Positions 54,824 to 63,339 of a DNA stretch of 64,000 nt are shown here, one piece after another. How positions within the stretch are numbered: position 1 is the first letter of the stretch; each line of letters opens with the position of its first letter. The notes under the pieces are model-generated. The model ran no database searches. It was given only the letters and a program-made list of their open reading frames with translations, and was not told the origin of the DNA. This stretch comes from Sphingobium sp. CAP-1. Lineage in GTDB: Bacteria > Pseudomonadota > Alphaproteobacteria > Sphingomonadales > Sphingomonadaceae. The stretch covers positions 1,984,001-2,048,000 of the forward strand of contig NZ_CP046252.1 in NCBI RefSeq assembly GCF_009720145.1, given 5' to 3'. The position numbers were made by a program, and so were the translations under genes.

Positions 54824-55533
54824 CCGGCGAATTGCGCGCGCTGGGCCTCGCCCATGGCCTGCTGCTGGGGCTGCTGCTCGCCTCGCCATGGATCGCCCCG
54901 GACCTGCTGCCCTGGGCGGTGGAGATGCTGTTCGTGCTGGGCGGCTTTCAGTTGCGCCTTGCCGACCGGCGGTGGGACATGCGCGGCGGGATGGCGGGAT
55001 GGGTCAGCCATATCCGCATGGCGCCGCGCCGGCTGATCCCGTGGGGCGCGGCGGCAGTGGTGGCGCTGATCGCCGGGACGCCCGACCGGGCGCAGGCCAT
55101 CGCGGCGGCCGCCCTGCTGTGCGAATTGCTGCTCTATCCGGTCTGCACCCACCTGCTCGGCCGGCTGTCCCGCCCGGTCGTCGCGCTGCTGCTGCTGGTG
55201 CTGATCGCGGGCAATGGAACGGCGGGCAGCGAAGTGATGCGCTATGTGCTGGCCTTCGTCACCGGGGTCGGCGCCTGCCTCTTCTGGCTGCGCGGCCCCG
55301 ATGGCGAAGCGCGCGCGCTGATCCTGTCGCTGGCCGGCGCGACCATCGCCGCCGCCGCGCCGATGCTGGCGCCGATGCTGCTGCCCTTCGCCTTCGCGCT
55401 CGGTGCGGTGTGCCTGACGCTGGCGCTGGCGCATCTGTCCATCCTGCGCCGCCGCCCGCTGCCCTGGCGCCTGGCCGGCACACCGGCCCCGCACCGCCGG
55501 GCGCTGTGGCAGACGCCCCCGCGCCCCTCCTGA
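54820..55533 (+). CDS. Polytopic membrane protein of the XrtA region
   Basis: A 237-residue protein with seven or so hydrophobic segments (ALGLAHGLLLGLLLASPW, LLPWAVEMLFVLGGFQL, VVALLLLVLIAGNGTAG, LAFVTGVGACLFWL and others) and a basic, Pro-rich tail. No named domain recognised; the length and position behind the O-ligase suggest a helper of polysaccharide export or modification. ATGA overlap with the ligase gene. Confidence 0.7.
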   Translation: MTGELRALGLAHGLLLGLLLASPWIAPDLLPWAVEMLFVLGGFQLRLADRRWDMRGGMAGWVSHIRMAPRRLIPWGAAAVVALIAGTPDRAQAIAAAALLCELLLYPVCTHLLGRLSRPVVALLLLVLIAGNGTAGSEVMRYVLAFVTGVGACLFWLRGPDGEARALILSLAGATIAAAAPMLAPMLLPFAFALGAVCLTLALAHLSILRRRPLPWRLAGTPAPHRRALWQTPPRPS

Positions 55534-55688
55534 CGGGAACCAAGCGCCGGATCATGGGTTCAGGCCCGTGAGCAGGATTTGCGAACGATCCCCTTGCGGG
55601 CATCATGCGACGCGTTCTGATCGCCTTCCTCGACCGCATCGCCGATCGCCCCCCTTGCGGTGGCGGTCTGATTCAGCAAGACGGACCC

Positions 55689-56852
55689 ATGGCCGACAAG
55701 ACAGACACCACCCCCATCGACATCAGCGTCCACGCCCCCAATCTGCGCGAAATGTGGGATGCCACCATTGCCTGGTTTCAGGTCCATTATCTCCAGATCC
55801 TGATCGCGGTCGGCGCGGCCACCCTCATCTATCTCGCGCTCACCGCGCTACGCGAACTGGGCAAGCGGCACGCGGGCGACCGGGGCGATCCGCTCGGCTA
55901 CGCCAATGTGCTGGGCCGCGCGGCGGCGCGCACCACCCATTATTTCATGGTGCTGGTCGCCGCCCGGCTGGTGGTCGGCTATGCCGACGCGCCGCCCGCG
56001 CTGACCCGCACCGTCGCCTTCCTCTTCACCATCGCCACCGTGTTGCAGGCCGCGCTGTGGGCGCGGGAGATCATCCTGGGCCTGATCGAGCGCAAGACGC
56101 TGGCGGAAGATGGCGGGGGCGAGACGCTGGCCAATGCCATGGGCCTCATTCGCGTGCTGGTCAGCTTCGCGCTGTTCGCGATCGCGGCGATCGTGGTGCT
56201 GGACAATCTGGGCGTCAACGTCACCGGCCTGGTCGCGGGCCTGGGCATTGGCGGCATCGCCATCGGCCTCGCCGCGCAGGGCATTTTTTCCGACCTGTTC
56301 GCCGCGCTCTCGATCATCTTCGACAAGCCCTTCCGCCGGGGCGAGATCATCACCTATGACCTGACCACCGCGCGGGTCGAGAAGATCGGCCTCAAAAGCA
56401 CCCGCCTGCGCGCGATCAGCGGCGAGAAGAAGGTCATTTCCAACGCCAACCTGCTGCAAAAGGAAATCACCAGCCTCCAGACGCTGACCCAGCGCCGCGT
56501 CACCTATGCCATCGGCATCATCTACCAGACGGACGAGGCGAAGGCGGAGGCGATCCCGGCCATGTTGCAGGAGATTGTCGAGGCGCAGGGGCTGATCTTC
56601 GTCAATTGCGGCATCATCGCCTTCGGCGCCAGCAGCCTCGACTATCAGCTCAATTTCGATGTGCCCGATCCCGACCATCACGATTATTTCCAGACACGCC
56701 ACCGCATCGGCCTCGCCATCTGGAAACGCTTCAACGCGGAAGGGATCGAATTCGCCTATCCGACCCAGACCAGCATAACCGCCGGCCCGGACGGACGGGC
56801 GATCATGCCCTACCCGGAAGTGCAGGCGGTGAAGGCGGTGGGACTGGCATAA
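55689..56852 (+). CDS. MscS-family mechanosensitive channel
   Basis: A 387-residue small-conductance channel: four to five N-terminal membrane segments, the pore-lining helix LGVNVTGLVAGLGIGGIAIG with AAQGIFSDLFAALSIIFDKP (classic MscS TM3 and beta-domain entry), and the cytoplasmic vestibule VEKIGLKSTRLRAISGEKK. It releases solutes under hypo-osmotic stress. The start at 55689 (MADKTDT) is chosen; an in-frame ATG at 55605 would add 28 residues. Confidence 0.88.
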   Translation: MADKTDTTPIDISVHAPNLREMWDATIAWFQVHYLQILIAVGAATLIYLALTALRELGKRHAGDRGDPLGYANVLGRAAARTTHYFMVLVAARLVVGYADAPPALTRTVAFLFTIATVLQAALWAREIILGLIERKTLAEDGGGETLANAMGLIRVLVSFALFAIAAIVVLDNLGVNVTGLVAGLGIGGIAIGLAAQGIFSDLFAALSIIFDKPFRRGEIITYDLTTARVEKIGLKSTRLRAISGEKKVISNANLLQKEITSLQTLTQRRVTYAIGIIYQTDEAKAEAIPAMLQEIVEAQGLIFVNCGIIAFGASSLDYQLNFDVPDPDHHDYFQTRHRIGLAIWKRFNAEGIEFAYPTQTSITAGPDGRAIMPYPEVQAVKAVGLA

Positions 56853-56897
56853 GGCAGAGGGAATGACGGCTAATGGCGAAAGCCGGACCTCCTTCAT

Positions 56898-56919
56898 CCC
56901 CTCCCCTGAAGGGGAGGGG
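56898..56919. repeat. G/C-run palindrome behind the MscS gene
   Basis: CCCCTCCCC and GGGGAGGGG form a perfect 9-pair stem with a TGAA loop, a compact element frequent between sphingomonad genes. No T-tract, so terminator function is doubtful. It lies in a 265-base gap with no supported gene. Confidence 0.6.
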
Positions 56920-57117
56920 CTTATGTCCCCTAACCACCCTTACTGCATGACAGGCGGCCTCTCCTGCCCGCCTTTCCAATGTAGGATATTCTCCGTTCTG
57001 TCCTATGCGATGGAACAGTTCCGTCGACATCATCGGCGCGCACCTTGTCGCAGGGCCGACTCGGCTCGCCTCCGCCTCTCTTGCGCCCGCCCGGCGCTCT
57101 CCCTAGCGGCTATAGCC

Positions 57118-57510
57118 ATGAAAAGCCTTCATCTCGCGCTCGCCGCCACCCTGTTCGCCGCCCTCCCCGCCACCGCCTACGCCGAAGGGCTGGGCGCGGA
57201 GGCCAATTATGGCCGGGCCGACGGCCATTGGGGGGCGGAGATCGGCGCGGGCTACGCGATCGGGCTGGCCGGCTTCAGCCTGACGCCGGGCGGCGGCGTC
57301 TATCTGCGCGATGGCGACACGAAACTCTATGGCCGGGTCGAGGCCGCCTACACGATCCCGCTGTCGGTCACGATCGGCGCGGGCCTGCGCGTCAGCGCGG
57401 ACGAGGCGCGGCCCTACGCCACGCTCGCCATGCCGCTGCTCCCCAAATTGCGCGCCAAGGCCAATGTCGGCCCGCATTATTACGCCGCCGGCCTGACGAT
57501 CGGCTACTGA
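57118..57510 (+). CDS. Hypothetical exported beta-rich protein
   Basis: A 130-residue protein with signal peptide (MKSLHLALAATLFAALPATA, ending AYAE). The mature part is Gly/Ala/Tyr-rich with alternating pattern (EANYGRADGHWGAEIGAGYA, KLYGRVEAAYTIPLSVTIGA) and ends AGLTIGY with terminal Tyr, like a small outer-membrane barrel. No named family recognised. The stop overlaps the 3' end of the convergent dgcA by 7 bases. Confidence 0.7.
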   Translation: MKSLHLALAATLFAALPATAYAEGLGAEANYGRADGHWGAEIGAGYAIGLAGFSLTPGGGVYLRDGDTKLYGRVEAAYTIPLSVTIGAGLRVSADEARPYATLAMPLLPKLRAKANVGPHYYAAGLTIGY

Positions 57511-58487
57511 CCCGTCCCCCACAGCGATCCGGGGCGCAGCAATCCGTCCCGCATCGCCAGCCCGCCGTCCCGGTCCTCCGCCAGCAGCAGCGCGCCGTCG
57601 AGGTCGATCCAGTCCGCGCCCTGCGCCACCAGCGCGGCGGGCGCGATGCCCAGCGACGTGCCGAGCATACAGCCGACCATGATGCGAAAGCCGCGTTCCC
57701 GCGCCTCTGTCGCCAGCGCCAGCGCCTCGGTCAGCCCGCCCGCCTTGTCGAGCTTGATATTGACCGCATCGAAATCGCCAAGCCGGTCGAGATCGGCGCG
57801 AGTGTGACAGCTTTCATCGGCGCATAGCGGCAACGGCGCGCGCACCCCGCTCAGCCTTTCCTCCCGCCCATGGCGGATCGGCTGCTCCACCATCTCAACC
57901 CCCAGCGCCGCCAGCGCCGCCGCCTCCGCCGCTATGTCCCGGTCGTGCCAGCTTTCATTGGCGTCGACGATCAGCCGGACGGCGGGCGCGCCCGCCCGCA
58001 CGGCGGCGATCCGGTCCCGGTCGCCCTCGCCGGTCAGCTTGCATTTGAGCAAGGCGAAGCCGCGCCCCGCCGCCGCGCGCGCATCCGCCTCCATCGTCGC
58101 CGGATCGCCCAGACTGATGGTGAAGGCGGTGGGCAGCGGCGCGGGTTCGGCCAGCCCCGCCAATTGCCACACCGGCGCGCGCGCCCGCTTCGCCTCCAGA
58201 TCCCACAGGGCGCAGTCGAGCGCATTGCGCGCCGCGCCACGCGGCATATGGGTCAGCAGCGCCTGCCGCTTCAGCGGGCCGGCATAGGCGTTGAGCGCCG
58301 CGACGCAGCCCTCCGCGCTCTCGCCCTCATAATAGATAGCGGTGCCCTCGCCCCGCCCTTCATGCACGCCATCACCCACGGTGCAGACGACGACATCGAC
58401 ATGGGTCTTGGCCCCGCGGCTGATGATGAAGGCGCCCGCCACCGGCCAGCGTTCGACCGTCGCGGAAATTATACGGGTCATCGGCAT
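57504..58487 (-). CDS. dgcA: Dipeptide epimerase / N-acetyl-D-Glu racemase (DgcA-like)
   Basis: A 327-residue enolase-superfamily (muconate-lactonizing subgroup) protein. Catalytic Lys in LLKCKLTGEG (KxK), metal ligands in LIVDANESW (Asp), VEQPI (Glu) and CADESCHT (Asp/Glu), second Lys in VNIKLDKAGG, and GCMLGTSLG. The set matches L-Ala-D/L-Glu epimerases and DgcA racemase of murein-peptide recycling. The ATG at 58487 is reasonable (MPMTRIISATV). It is divergent from the next gene. Confidence 0.88.
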   Translation of the reverse strand: MPMTRIISATVERWPVAGAFIISRGAKTHVDVVVCTVGDGVHEGRGEGTAIYYEGESAEGCVAALNAYAGPLKRQALLTHMPRGAARNALDCALWDLEAKRARAPVWQLAGLAEPAPLPTAFTISLGDPATMEADARAAAGRGFALLKCKLTGEGDRDRIAAVRAGAPAVRLIVDANESWHDRDIAAEAAALAALGVEMVEQPIRHGREERLSGVRAPLPLCADESCHTRADLDRLGDFDAVNIKLDKAGGLTEALALATEARERGFRIMVGCMLGTSLGIAPAALVAQGADWIDLDGALLLAEDRDGGLAMRDGLLRPGSLWGTGQ

Positions 58488-58580
58488 TCCCTGCGTCCGT
58501 GTTTGACATATCGACCGGCGTCATATGCGTGAAACAGGCGCGGCGGCATAGTCAGCCTTTGCAACAGGAGCATATTCCCC

Positions 58581-59894
58581 GTGACATCCCGCGAGCTGAC
58601 CGGCTTTCTTCCACTGACCGAGACTGACGCCGCCGGGTCCGGCTGGCCCCGCCGCCTGTCGGACATGGCCTGGCGGCTGGCCTTTGGCGCGATCGGCTGG
58701 CCCTGGCTGCTCGCCAGCCTGTCGGGTGGACGGCCCGCCGACAAGCGCGCGCTGCTCGATGAACTGGGCCTCGCCCATGACGCGCTGCCCCATCTGGGCA
58801 GTTGGAAGGCCGATGTCGGTTTCCTGCGCCATATCGTGCGCGAAATCGCCCGGCTGCGCCCGGCCCATGTGGTGGAGCTGGGCGCCGGCGCTTCCTCGCT
58901 GGTGGCGGCGCGCGCGCTGCAACTGCATGGCGGCGGGCGGCTGCACAGTTTCGACCAGCATGGCGGCTTTGTCGATGCGACGCGGCAATGGCTGGCCGAC
59001 CATGCGCTGGAAGTCGATATCCGCCATGCGCCGCTGACCCAGGACAGCGCCGACTGGCCGGGCCGCTGGTATGCGATCGACCGCCTGCCCGACCGGATCG
59101 ACCTGCTCATCATCGATGGCCCGCCCTGGAGCGTCCATCCGCTGGTGCGCGGCGCGGCCGACAGCCTGTTTTCGCGGCTGTCGCCCGATGCCGTGGTGCT
59201 GCTGGACGACGCCGCCCGCCCCGGCGAACGGCTGGTGGCGCGGCGCTGGCGGCAGCGCTGGCCGCATATCGATTTCCGCCTGATGACCGACGGCACCAAG
59301 GGCACTTTGGTCGGCCGCCGCCGCGACACCAGCCTGCCGGTCGCCAACGACCGGGGCGACGGCCGCACCTGGCGTCATCTGGGCCGCGCCGCCGCCATCG
59401 CCGCGCTGCTGGCCACCGGCTGGATCGCGCGTGGCGCACTGGGCGAGTTTCCGCAGGCGGCGCAGGCCAGCGGCTTCCTGGATGAAGCCGCCGCCTCGCG
59501 CCGCGCCGGACTGCTGCGCCAGTCCATGGCCTCTCAGGTCGAAAGCCCCCGCTTCGATGCGGGGGAGATCGAACGATCGACCGGCATCACCCTGCCGCCC
59601 CTGCCCGCCGGATGGCGCGTGACCGACGTGCAGCTTTTCCCCACGCCCGACAGCCCGGCCATCGCCATGAGCCTGACCACGCCGCAGGGCGAACCGCTGT
59701 CCTTCTTCGCCGACCGCGCCGAAACCCCGGCCGAAGCCACGCCGCTGATGGCCCGCCGCGCCGGCGAGACGATCGCCTATTGGGAAGAGGGCGCGATGGC
59801 CTATGCCCTGACCGGCCAGGGCGACACCCGCCGCGTCATGCACCTGGCCGGCGAGATCGCACCGGGACAGGGGGAGGACCGACTGACCCATTGA
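58581..59894 (+). CDS. Methyltransferase fused to membrane segment and anti-sigma-like domain
   Basis: A 437-residue fusion starting at GTG 58581 (AGGAG ten bases upstream; a possible TTGACA box lies at 58503 with a 15-base spacer to TATGCG). Residues 1-245: a class I methyltransferase (HVVELGAGASSLVAARAL, IDLLIIDGPPWSVHPL, VVLLDDAARPGE). Residues 270-290: one membrane helix (AAAIAALLATGWIARGAL). Residues 325-425: LPAGWRVTDVQLFPTPDS, GEPLSFFADRAETPA and AGETIAYWEEGAMAYALTG, resembling the extracytoplasmic domain of ECF anti-sigma (RsiW-like) regulators. I know no function for this combination. A nearby sigma gene is not seen in the window. Confidence 0.72.
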   Translation: MTSRELTGFLPLTETDAAGSGWPRRLSDMAWRLAFGAIGWPWLLASLSGGRPADKRALLDELGLAHDALPHLGSWKADVGFLRHIVREIARLRPAHVVELGAGASSLVAARALQLHGGGRLHSFDQHGGFVDATRQWLADHALEVDIRHAPLTQDSADWPGRWYAIDRLPDRIDLLIIDGPPWSVHPLVRGAADSLFSRLSPDAVVLLDDAARPGERLVARRWRQRWPHIDFRLMTDGTKGTLVGRRRDTSLPVANDRGDGRTWRHLGRAAAIAALLATGWIARGALGEFPQAAQASGFLDEAAASRRAGLLRQSMASQVESPRFDAGEIERSTGITLPPLPAGWRVTDVQLFPTPDSPAIAMSLTTPQGEPLSFFADRAETPAEATPLMARRAGETIAYWEEGAMAYALTGQGDTRRVMHLAGEIAPGQGEDRLTH

Positions 59895-59925
59895 GACAGG
59901 CGGGGCGGCCTGCTAAGCGCGCGCC

Positions 59926-61713
59926 ATGGAGGATGCCCCTACTTCCCCGCCGCGCGCCAGCACGCGCCCCGCCCTTGGCAGCCTGGCGATGCTATGGCGC
60001 TTCGCCCGCCGCTATCCCGGTCGGATCGCCGCAGCACTGGCCGCGCTGATCGTGTCGTCGGCGGCGACGCTGGGCATCCCCAGCGGTTTCCGGCTGGTGA
60101 TCGACAAGGGCTTCATGGGCGGCGGCGACATCAGTCGCTGGTTCGAATATCTGCTGCTGATCGTGCTGGTGCTGGCCTTGGCAAGCGCGCTGCGCTTCTA
60201 TTTCGTGTCCTGGCTGGGCGAACGCGTCGTCGCCGACATTCGCAGCGCGACGCAGGCCAATCTGCTGCGTCAGGCGCCCCGCTTCTTCGAGGAAAACCGC
60301 CCCTCGGAAATCGCGTCACGCATGACCGCCGATACCGCGATCGTCGAGCAGGTGGTGGGATCGACCGTCTCCGTGGCGCTGCGCAACCTCGTCACCGGGA
60401 TCGGCGGCCTTGCCTATCTGTTCGTCCTTGCGCCCAAGCTCGCCGCGCTGCTGCTGCTCGGCATCCCGGCGATTCTGATCGTGCTGATCGGCCTGGGCCG
60501 GCGGGTGCGTGGCCTGTCCCGCGCCAGTCAGGACCGGCTGGCCGATGTCGGCAGCATCACCAGCGAAGTGCTGGGCGCGATGAAGATCGTCCAGGCCTTC
60601 GGGCAGGAAACGCGGGAGGGCGCGCGGTTCGACGCCACCGTCGACGCCGGCTTCGCCACCGCGCGCAAGCGCATCCGCCTGCGCGCGATCATGACGGCGG
60701 TGGTCATCGCCCTCGTGTTCGGATCAATCACCGCGGTCATGTGGCAGGGCGCGCTCGATGTCGCTGCCGGTCGCCTGTCCGGCGGCAGCATCGCCGCTTT
60801 CGTGCTGACCGGCGGGCTGGTGGCCGGCGCTTTCGGATCGCTGTCGGAAAGCTGGGGCGACCTGCTGCGCGGCGCGGGCGCGGCCAGCCGCCTCGATGAA
60901 CTGATGACCGCCGTGCCGGACATTCAGCCGCCCGTTCACCCCACGCCGATCCCGGCCAGCGCGCAGGGCGCGCGGCTGACGTTTGAGGATGTGCATTTCC
61001 ATTACCCCACCCGTCCCGATCAGGCGGCGCTGCATGGTGTGACGATCGACGTTGCGCCGGGCGAGACGGTGGCCGTCGTCGGCCCGTCGGGGGCCGGCAA
61101 ATCGACGCTGATCCAGCTTGCGCTGCGCTTCTACGATCCCGAATCCGGTACCATCCGCCTGAACGGCGTGGCGCTGCCCGATGCCGATCCGGCGGCGCTG
61201 CGCGCGATGATGGCGATGGTGCCGCAGGATAGCGTGATCTTTGCCGCATCGGCGGGCGACAATCTGCGCTACGGACGCTGGGACGCGACCGACGAGCAGA
61301 TCTGGGCCGCCGCCCGCGCCGCCAATGCCGAAGCCTTCCTGCGCGCCCTGCCGGAGGGGCTGGACACCTTCTTGGGCGAAGGCGGCGCGCGCCTGTCGGG
61401 TGGCCAGCGCCAGCGCCTGTCGATCGCGCGCGCGCTGCTGCGCGATGCGCCGATCCTGTTGCTGGACGAAGCCACCTCCGCCCTCGACGCCGAATCGGAA
61501 CGGCTGGTGCAGGATGCGCTCGGCCGGCTGATGCAGGGCCGCACGACGATCGTGATCGCCCACCGGCTGGCGACGGTGCGCGCCGCCGACCGGATCATCG
61601 TGATGGATGAAGGCCGGATCGTCGAACAGGGCGATCATAGCGCGCTGGTGGCGCAGGGTGGACTATATGCGCGGCTTGCCAGTCTACAATTTCAGGACGC
61701 CCTGACCGCCTGA
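59926..61713 (+). CDS. ABC exporter, fused permease and ATPase (MsbA/LipA-type)
   Basis: A 595-residue half-transporter. Six membrane helices (about 40-320) with the coupling region ENRPSEIASRMTADTAIVEQ, then an ATPase domain: Walker A VGPSGAGKSTL at about residue 386, Q-loop VPQDSVIF, signature LSGGQRQRLSIARAL, Walker B ILLLDEATSALD and H-loop VIAHRLATV. It works as a homodimer; likely substrates are lipids or drugs. It starts 31 bases behind the fusion protein gene, so may share its transcript. Confidence 0.9.
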   Translation: MEDAPTSPPRASTRPALGSLAMLWRFARRYPGRIAAALAALIVSSAATLGIPSGFRLVIDKGFMGGGDISRWFEYLLLIVLVLALASALRFYFVSWLGERVVADIRSATQANLLRQAPRFFEENRPSEIASRMTADTAIVEQVVGSTVSVALRNLVTGIGGLAYLFVLAPKLAALLLLGIPAILIVLIGLGRRVRGLSRASQDRLADVGSITSEVLGAMKIVQAFGQETREGARFDATVDAGFATARKRIRLRAIMTAVVIALVFGSITAVMWQGALDVAAGRLSGGSIAAFVLTGGLVAGAFGSLSESWGDLLRGAGAASRLDELMTAVPDIQPPVHPTPIPASAQGARLTFEDVHFHYPTRPDQAALHGVTIDVAPGETVAVVGPSGAGKSTLIQLALRFYDPESGTIRLNGVALPDADPAALRAMMAMVPQDSVIFAASAGDNLRYGRWDATDEQIWAAARAANAEAFLRALPEGLDTFLGEGGARLSGGQRQRLSIARALLRDAPILLLDEATSALDAESERLVQDALGRLMQGRTTIVIAHRLATVRAADRIIVMDEGRIVEQGDHSALVAQGGLYARLASLQFQDALTA

Positions 61714-61743
61714 TCCCCGGTTGCGCGGGTTCGGGCGAAGCAG

Positions 61744-62079
61744 TCAGCCGGCAGTGCTGGCGGCCAGGCTCAGACGAATGACATGATCCAGAATCGCCGG
61801 GTGGAGCGGCCGTTCGAAGGCGCAGCCCGATTCATGCGCACGCGTCCAGGTGATGCGCGCACGACGCCCCTCAAAGCCGGGCAGCATCACCCAGATGTCG
61901 CTGCCGACCGTCAATTTCATGAAGCTTTGCAGGCGGAAGCCGGTGACGGATACATCGGTGATACGGCTGACGAACCAGGTTTCGCCCGGTCGCCGAACCT
62001 TGACCGCGATCTGCACGTGGCGCCGTTCCGCCGCCCGCGCTTTCCGGTCAATGTCAATCTGTCGTTCAGCCACCATCAC
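61744..62079 (-). CDS. PilZ-domain protein
   Basis: A 111-residue single-domain protein. PilZ motifs are partly seen: RRHVQIAVKVRRPG (the RxxxR region: ERRHVQI), VSVTGFRLQS (D/N-x-S-x-x-G: TDVSVTGF), and GCAFERPLHPAILDHVI. It probably binds cyclic di-GMP, with the second-motif Asp-Ser-Gly order slightly changed (DVSVTG). Target process unknown. It stands alone between convergent exporter and the ExbD genes. Confidence 0.85.
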   Translation of the reverse strand: MMVAERQIDIDRKARAAERRHVQIAVKVRRPGETWFVSRITDVSVTGFRLQSFMKLTVGSDIWVMLPGFEGRRARITWTRAHESGCAFERPLHPAILDHVIRLSLAASTAG

Positions 62080-62175
62080 TTCGCGTCCCTAACGCCGCCG
62101 CCATCATCCGCTTTCGCGGTAAGCAAAACGTTAAAATCGCGCGCGACATTGCCGAAAGCGGATGCAAATGCGCGC

Positions 62176-62203
62176 AAAAAAGGGCCGCCCAAAGGCAGCC
62201 CTT
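62176..62203 (-). terminator. Rho-independent terminator after the ExbB-ExbD-ExbD operon
   Basis: On the minus strand AGGGCTGCC, a TTTG loop and GGCGGCCCT form a stem (one G-U pair) followed by six T. It is 87 bases behind the exbD stop. Confidence 0.75.
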
Positions 62204-62289
62204 CCATTTGGCACTGTGCCGCTGATCCGTCGCCCCACCCGGAAAACCGGGAAGTCTTGCACCGGGCGGGTGCGACGAAGGTTCAGCGA

Positions 62290-62712
62290 TCAGAAATTGC
62301 CATATTGTTCATTGCCGACAAAGCCCAGCTTCGTCACGCCCGCGCGCTTGATCTCCGCCAGCACTTCGTCAACGACGACATAGCGGGTGGAGGCGTTGGG
62401 CTGGAACTGGAGTTCCGGCTCAACCGGCAGGCGCAGCGACTGCTGCAGATACTGACGCAGGGTCAGCAGGTCGATCGGCGCCCCGTTCCAGGTGATGATC
62501 CCGGCCGGGTCGATCGCGACCTTGTTCTTGACCGGGTCGATCACGCTGTCCGTAGGCGGCGCGTTCTGCGGCAGGTCGATCTTCACCGCGTGGGTCTGGA
62601 TCGGAATGGTGATGATGAACATGATGAGGAGAACGAGCATGACGTCGATCAACGGCGTCGTGTTCATTTCCATCATCGGCTCGCCATCATCGGAGCCCAT
62701 GCTCATGGCCAT
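62290..62712 (-). CDS. exbD: ExbD/TolR-family biopolymer transport protein, copy 2
   Basis: A 140-residue protein with one N-terminal membrane helix (NTTPLIDVMLVLLIMFIITI; the conserved Asp lies in PLIDVML) and a periplasmic domain. It partners ExbB to power TonB with the proton gradient. AAGGAG ribosome-binding site. It is the third gene of the exbB-exbD-exbD series and the TonB dependent receptors in this window depend on such a system. Confidence 0.92.
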   Translation of the reverse strand: MAMSMGSDDGEPMMEMNTTPLIDVMLVLLIMFIITIPIQTHAVKIDLPQNAPPTDSVIDPVKNKVAIDPAGIITWNGAPIDLLTLRQYLQQSLRLPVEPELQFQPNASTRYVVVDEVLAEIKRAGVTKLGFVGNEQYGNF

Positions 62713-62736
62713 AGCGAAATCTCCTTAATCAGCCGA

Positions 62737-63225
62737 TCAGAGGCGGTGCGTCGTCGTGCCGGGTTCCGGCTCGGAGATGAAGCCCACCTTCGGGAAACCG
62801 GCGCGCTGCATCGTGTAGATGGTGCCGCCGATGCAACGATAGGGGGCGTTGATGTCGCCACGGATATGCACTTCGGGCAGATCCTCAGGCTTCATATTCT
62901 CGACGCCGCCAGCTTTCTTGATGTCCGCTTCGAGCTTTGCAACCGCACGATCGAGCAGTTCGCTCGAACTGACCGGAGCCATGCCCCAGAACACCGCGCA
63001 ACTGCCGTCCGAAGCGGTCGTGACCGAAAGCGATACATTTTCCGGCTTCGTCGTGGTCGGTTCGAAAGCAACTTTGGGAAGCTGCAATTCGACCGTCTGA
63101 ACCACGACCGGGACCGCGATGAGAAAGATGATGAGCAACACCAGCATGACGTCGACGAGCGGCGTCGTGTTGATGTCGGACAAGGGTTTGTCGTCACCGC
63201 CGCCGGGGCCAACACTCATTGCCAT
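62737..63225 (-). CDS. exbD: ExbD/TolR-family biopolymer transport protein, copy 1
   Basis: A 162-residue ExbD with TM helix NTTPLVDVMLVLLIIFLIAV (conserved Asp in PLVDVML) and a larger periplasmic domain with a Cys pair (GSCAVF, YRCIGG) and PEVHIRGDINAPYRC. It is distinct from the downstream ExbD, so the complex could be mixed. Start at 63225 has AGGAT upstream; an in-frame Met at 63276 is inside the hairpin region and less likely. Confidence 0.92.
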   Translation of the reverse strand: MAMSVGPGGGDDKPLSDINTTPLVDVMLVLLIIFLIAVPVVVQTVELQLPKVAFEPTTTKPENVSLSVTTASDGSCAVFWGMAPVSSSELLDRAVAKLEADIKKAGGVENMKPEDLPEVHIRGDINAPYRCIGGTIYTMQRAGFPKVGFISEPEPGTTTHRL

Positions 63226-63283
63226 TGATACTATCCTAACCTTGGTGTCGATGGCGCCTCGTCTCGCGAGGCCCACGTCCGGC

Positions 63284-63319
63284 GGGGAACCGGGCGGTCG
63301 CAGCCGCCACCCGGTTCCC
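63284..63319. other. Hairpin between exbB and exbD
   Basis: GGGAACCGGG and CCCGGTTCCC form a perfect 10-pair stem, with inner GCGG/CCGC pairs. It follows the exbB stop by about 20 bases and has no T-tract; probably an mRNA-processing or stabilising element setting a higher ExbB:ExbD ratio. Confidence 0.65.
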
Positions 63320-63339
63320 GCACCGGAATTTTATGCCAA

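Noticed and set aside
55605..55688. N-terminal extension of the MscS protein from ATG 55605
   Set aside because: The added 28 residues are unlike an MscS N-terminus; ATG 55689 gives a normal start. Left open as a minor alternative.
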